A stretch of 64,000 bases of DNA, taken from NCBI GenBank assembly GCA_013397455.1, contig VYZB01000238.1, positions 543,319 to 607,318 on the forward strand. The letters are read 5' to 3'. The translations under genes and the position numbers were made by a program. Shown here one piece after another: positions 60,420 through 64,000 of this stretch (positions are counted from its first letter, which is position 1; each line of letters begins with the position of its first letter). This stretch comes from Crotophaga sulcirostris. Lineage: Eukaryota > Chordata > Aves > Cuculiformes > Crotophagidae. Under the pieces are notes generated by a model. That model ran no database searches and had not been told where the DNA came from. It was given only the letters and a program-made list of their open reading frames with translations.

Positions 60420-63400
60420 AAGGGTATAAAAAAGCAGGCTTGCTCTGCTTTTGAAGGAGAGAGGTTAGAATCTGAGCTCCGAGGGGAGGGAGCCATGGCA
60501 TGCACCTCTTTCTCCTCAGTGTGGGTTTTTCTGGAGAATCTCCAAAGACCACTAACTCCACTTGCGTGCTGGATCTCAGCACCCAGGGAAAAGGTCTAGA
60601 CTCTTGTATCCATAACAGGCATCTCAAATTAGGTGGTGCAAGCCCTGGCACACGATGATTTGGTTCTGCAGTGTCTGTGTTTGTTTAAAGAGCTCTATGC
60701 TGAGCCAGGTCAGTGCCTGCTGCATTAGTCATAACAAGCTTTCAAGATTATAAATGGGGAAAGTGCTGAGTAACTTGTGATTCAGCCTTATTATGATTTC
60801 TAAGTACATATTACTAATATACTCCCTGCTATTACACTACTTCCCCCCTGGTTCAACACCTACACCCGTTCCCCTCAGAAAACCAGAGCTGAGAAAGCTC
60901 CACTTATTTTCAATAGCTGGCAGGAAATGTGGAGTTGGCTCATCCTTCACTTGGCATTTCTATTACCCTCAAAAACTCCCTTGTTTGAAATTGTTTACTC
61001 TGTGCCAAGATGTTTTCTTTAGAAAACAGTAGTGTCAGAAACCAGCCAGGCAAGGCTGCAGGTTCCACATCTGCTGCATGTAGCAATCAGTATTTTTTGC
61101 CTTTTTATTTATCATGCATTATCCACAGGATTTTTAAGAAGGAGTGAAAATTGAACCATCAGGTGGTTTCTGTGGTAGAAGCTTGAATATTTTATAGAAG
61201 GAAAAGACAACTTTGTTTCTTTTGGCATTATCTTAGATGAAGTTAATGGTGGGTGGAGGCTTCCGGGAAGGAAATGTGTAGGGGTTAAAAAATGAACTTG
61301 TGGTAGGCCGCCACCCTGTAGGGCCTTGGTGGAAACCCTGAATAATTATCTGCATGTTTTGGGTTATAGAAGTAGGGGTCTTCTTCAGCCGGGGTTTCGT
61401 AGAGAAGTAGAATGTTGCAGAAAATCTTGTTTGTGCATCTTTCCATTAACAAGAACACTGTCCTGTTTTCCCCCAAAGATGGCAGACCTTTCCTCGACGG
61501 AATTCAATTTGATCAACTTTTTTTACATTGACACACCTGTTATGCTAAGAAAGGTTCCTTCAAGAAAGGTCCCTTCAAGGTTGTGTCTGTGGTAAGGGCC
61601 TGTGGACCTTAAGTGCTGGGGGAGGCTGGGAGCAGCTGGGAGCAGCAATTCTAGGCTCATAGGGGCTCCTAGTGCCAAGAGTCGTGCTCCTTCCCCCTAG
61701 GGGCTGTGGTGGATCCCAAAATTGGAGGCAGACCCCTATGACTCCCTCAGCAGTTGGCAGGAGGAGAGTGGCACCCCCAAACCCCCCGCTCGTCTGCTCC
61801 CTCTTTCTCTTCAGGGGCTGTGAAGGGACCCTGAAGTGTCCAGGCTCCTAATTTGGGCACATTAGGTAAGTGCTTGAAGTTACAAGGGATGAGTCTGGGG
61901 TCTGAAGTGCAGCTTACATCTGTGACAGTAAACTAAAAATTTCTTCTCTCTCTTCCCCAACTCCATTGAACACCCCAAATTATTCTGGCATGATCCCAGT
62001 TTGGTTGTGTGGCTGGAGACGCTGCCAGTTTATCATCAAGCTGAAAAGCCAGTGCAGTAGTGAAGACTCAAAGATGCTGAGATGCACACCACAGTAGTCA
62101 CCCAGGGGGGGAGGACACTGGAGGCTTGCGGGTCCCCAGGCCAGAGCTGCAGCAAATAACCTGCTGACCATGGGTATGGGAAACGCCACATCTGCAAAAG
62201 TGAGATTTGGCAGATAAAATCAATTTTTAGGCATAAGAACCGCAACAATCCTGGGTTTCTCTGGAAACAGTGGTGTTGTGTGTCCCCATCGGCCAAGTGG
62301 CTCAGGAGCTTGCCTGGGAAGGGGGAGATGTGTGCTCTGGGTGCTCCTGGATCTGAGAGATTTGAAACTTCAGCTTCTGTGGGCACGTGAGTGCTTTGGC
62401 CACCATGATGAGGATATTCTAGAGCAAAGCACCCCATTGAAGCTGTACAGAGATGTGCAAAACTTGCAGATTTGGAAGAAGCTCCTGCTAAAGAGAGACT
62501 GCTTCCCTAATCTTATGGTGAAGGGTCTTGACTGGAAGCAGGGAAACCTGCTGGTCTGATCCCTGCTTCCCAGCCTTTTCATAAATTTATTTCAATCTGT
62601 AGATAAAGACAAAAATGACATGGGAAGCAGGGCCTGGGATGCACCCTCTTTCTTCCACCACTCCTACTGCACCACGTTCACTCAGCTGAGCCCACTACTG
62701 GCCCAAAGAAAACCAAGCAAAAGAGGTTCATTGGCAAAGGAAGCACAGTGACACCTATTCTTCTCCTTGAGTCCAGGCACTCTCAGTAGCGGGGAAAAGA
62801 TAACCTGCACAGTGTGCTCAGCACCACCTTGGACCCTTCAGGAAGAATTTTCCCAACTACAGTCTCACTGGGAGTAAGTCTTGATCTGTGTGGCAGTGTG
62901 GTGATGTGTACCAAGATCATGACCAGGAATTAGCTCTGGGCCACCCCAAAGGAGTAGGTGCTGACTTTGAATGGAGGTTACTTTCAGATTTTTGCCCATG
63001 GTTCGTAATCACAAGTGCCATCAACTCTGCTGCATATGTTTGGTTCTATACCTTGCAAGAAGAATACAATCAGCTGGAAAAGACCTTCCCAACATCTATT
63101 AAATGCAGACAAAAGACGACATGACCAAAAATGAAAATTACAGAAGAAGAGCAAGGGCTGGTGACTCATTTGGAGCAGATTCACACAGCCCTTGAAGGCT
63201 TTAGTAGTATTGCTTTGATATGCAACTGCAAGTGACCTGAGAGGTAGTGGACGGCATATGTCAGTCTAAGCAAGGGATGGTACCTGAACCTCATGTGTCA
63301 GCAGGTACATCTCCTACATGATATCAGTTGCTCCTGCAATTCAGACAGACTGAAATTGTCAATATTTCCTGCGAAAAATGAGAGCTTCCCATTTAATAAC

Positions 63401-64000
63401 TTTCATTTCACTTTCTTTAAATGTCTGAATGTATTCCAGTGCTTCCTAGTATCTACCATTATAATGCCATTTCAAACAGAGACTTGCATGAGTCACTGTG
63501 CTACCGTATCTAGAATTCATCCTAGAAATGCCCAGGCTCTTCTTTCTGCTGTTTCTCCCAATCCCTTCGGAACTACAGAAGTTTCCTCCCGATTTTTATC
63601 TTGAGGTCCTCATGATACCACCTAATGTCCTCTTTGTGGTAAAATCTAGTTATTACAAAACGTTTTGACCTCTCAGGGGTGAAGCAGGCAAGCTTACATT
63701 AAATCCAGATACATTTGGGTAAGCGCTTTCTGATGAAAACTGATTTATGTATTTGTAGTTCAAGTGCCATTCATAGAAAACAAAAAGTCAAGATATTCAC
63801 ATTTAGGAGTGGAAGGTTCACAATGAGGTTAAGGATACAGAAGGGAAAATAATGTTCATGGTCTTAAGCTTTATTTTCTAAAGGTGTTTCTCTACCATAA
63901 TTAGTTGTGTGCCTGTGTGGTACAATTTGACTCTTTAAAGTTTGTGTCTCTAATTCTGTATGGGATTATTTTCTGCATTACAGCAGTGATCTGACAGCAT
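60420..64000. other. Intergenic stretch to the window end
   Basis: No gene recognised. Minus-strand frames at 62036-62437 and plus-strand frames at 62278-62559 overlap and lack supporting features. Confidence 0.4.

Noticed and set aside
36000..64000. HMGA2 exons, expected as the next gene on the minus strand
   Set aside because: I looked for the acidic C-terminal exon and AT-hook exons on the minus strand and found none. In mammals the gene is more than 100 kb away, so it probably lies beyond the window.
1..64000. CRISPR arrays, tRNA or rRNA genes, bacterial-type operons
   Set aside because: None seen. The repeats present are CR1, LTR, SINE and simple repeats of a vertebrate genome.

Overview
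The window is bird nuclear DNA. It contains many CR1 LINE copies with the two 3' tail types typical of birds (ATTCTATGATTCT-like and TACTGTGATA-like), a solo retroviral LTR, vertebrate GT-AG introns, CpG-island promoters and long AT-rich intergenic stretches. There is no sign of bacterial or viral gene organisation. The order of the recognisable genes matches the vertebrate block IRAK3 - TMBIM4 - LLPH - (HMGA2), which lies on human 12q14. This is recall of synteny; no search was run.

Layout. 1-22 kb: gene-poor. The minus strand at about 3.6-7.0 kb carries decayed pieces of an IRAK3-like pseudokinase gene, in the place and orientation expected for IRAK3 (divergent from TMBIM4). Three unassigned splice-flanked open segments lie on the minus strand at 15.1, 17.5 and 18.7 kb. 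20.8-22.5 kb: CR1 copies, one of them split by a 684-bp solo LTR. 22.5-31.9 kb: TMBIM4, complete in seven exons on the plus strand (238 codons, intact), with a CpG-island promoter. 31.9-33.9 kb: CR1 copies in opposite orientation around a CpG-rich stretch and a 651-base assembly gap; the 5' end of LLPH most likely lies here. 35.6-35.8 kb: the last coding exon of LLPH with its poly(A) signal. 36-64 kb: intergenic sequence, probably towards the 3' side of HMGA2, holding CR1 copies, a CpG island without a recognisable gene (43.3-43.7 kb) and remnants of an old tRNA-derived SINE.

TMBIM4 (Golgi/ER membrane, calcium handling and apoptosis control) and LLPH (nucleolar, large-subunit ribosome assembly) are transcribed in the same direction as independent housekeeping-type genes. 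No operon-like cooperation is implied.

The most notable structural signals are: a 286-bp block shared at about 99% identity by two CR1 copies that are otherwise clearly diverged, 10.6 kb apart and beside the gap; a second local duplication of about 225 bp (33.7 and 37.9 kb) that includes non-CR1 sequence; and the apparent loss of IRAK3. I found no convincing evidence of a wholly new system.
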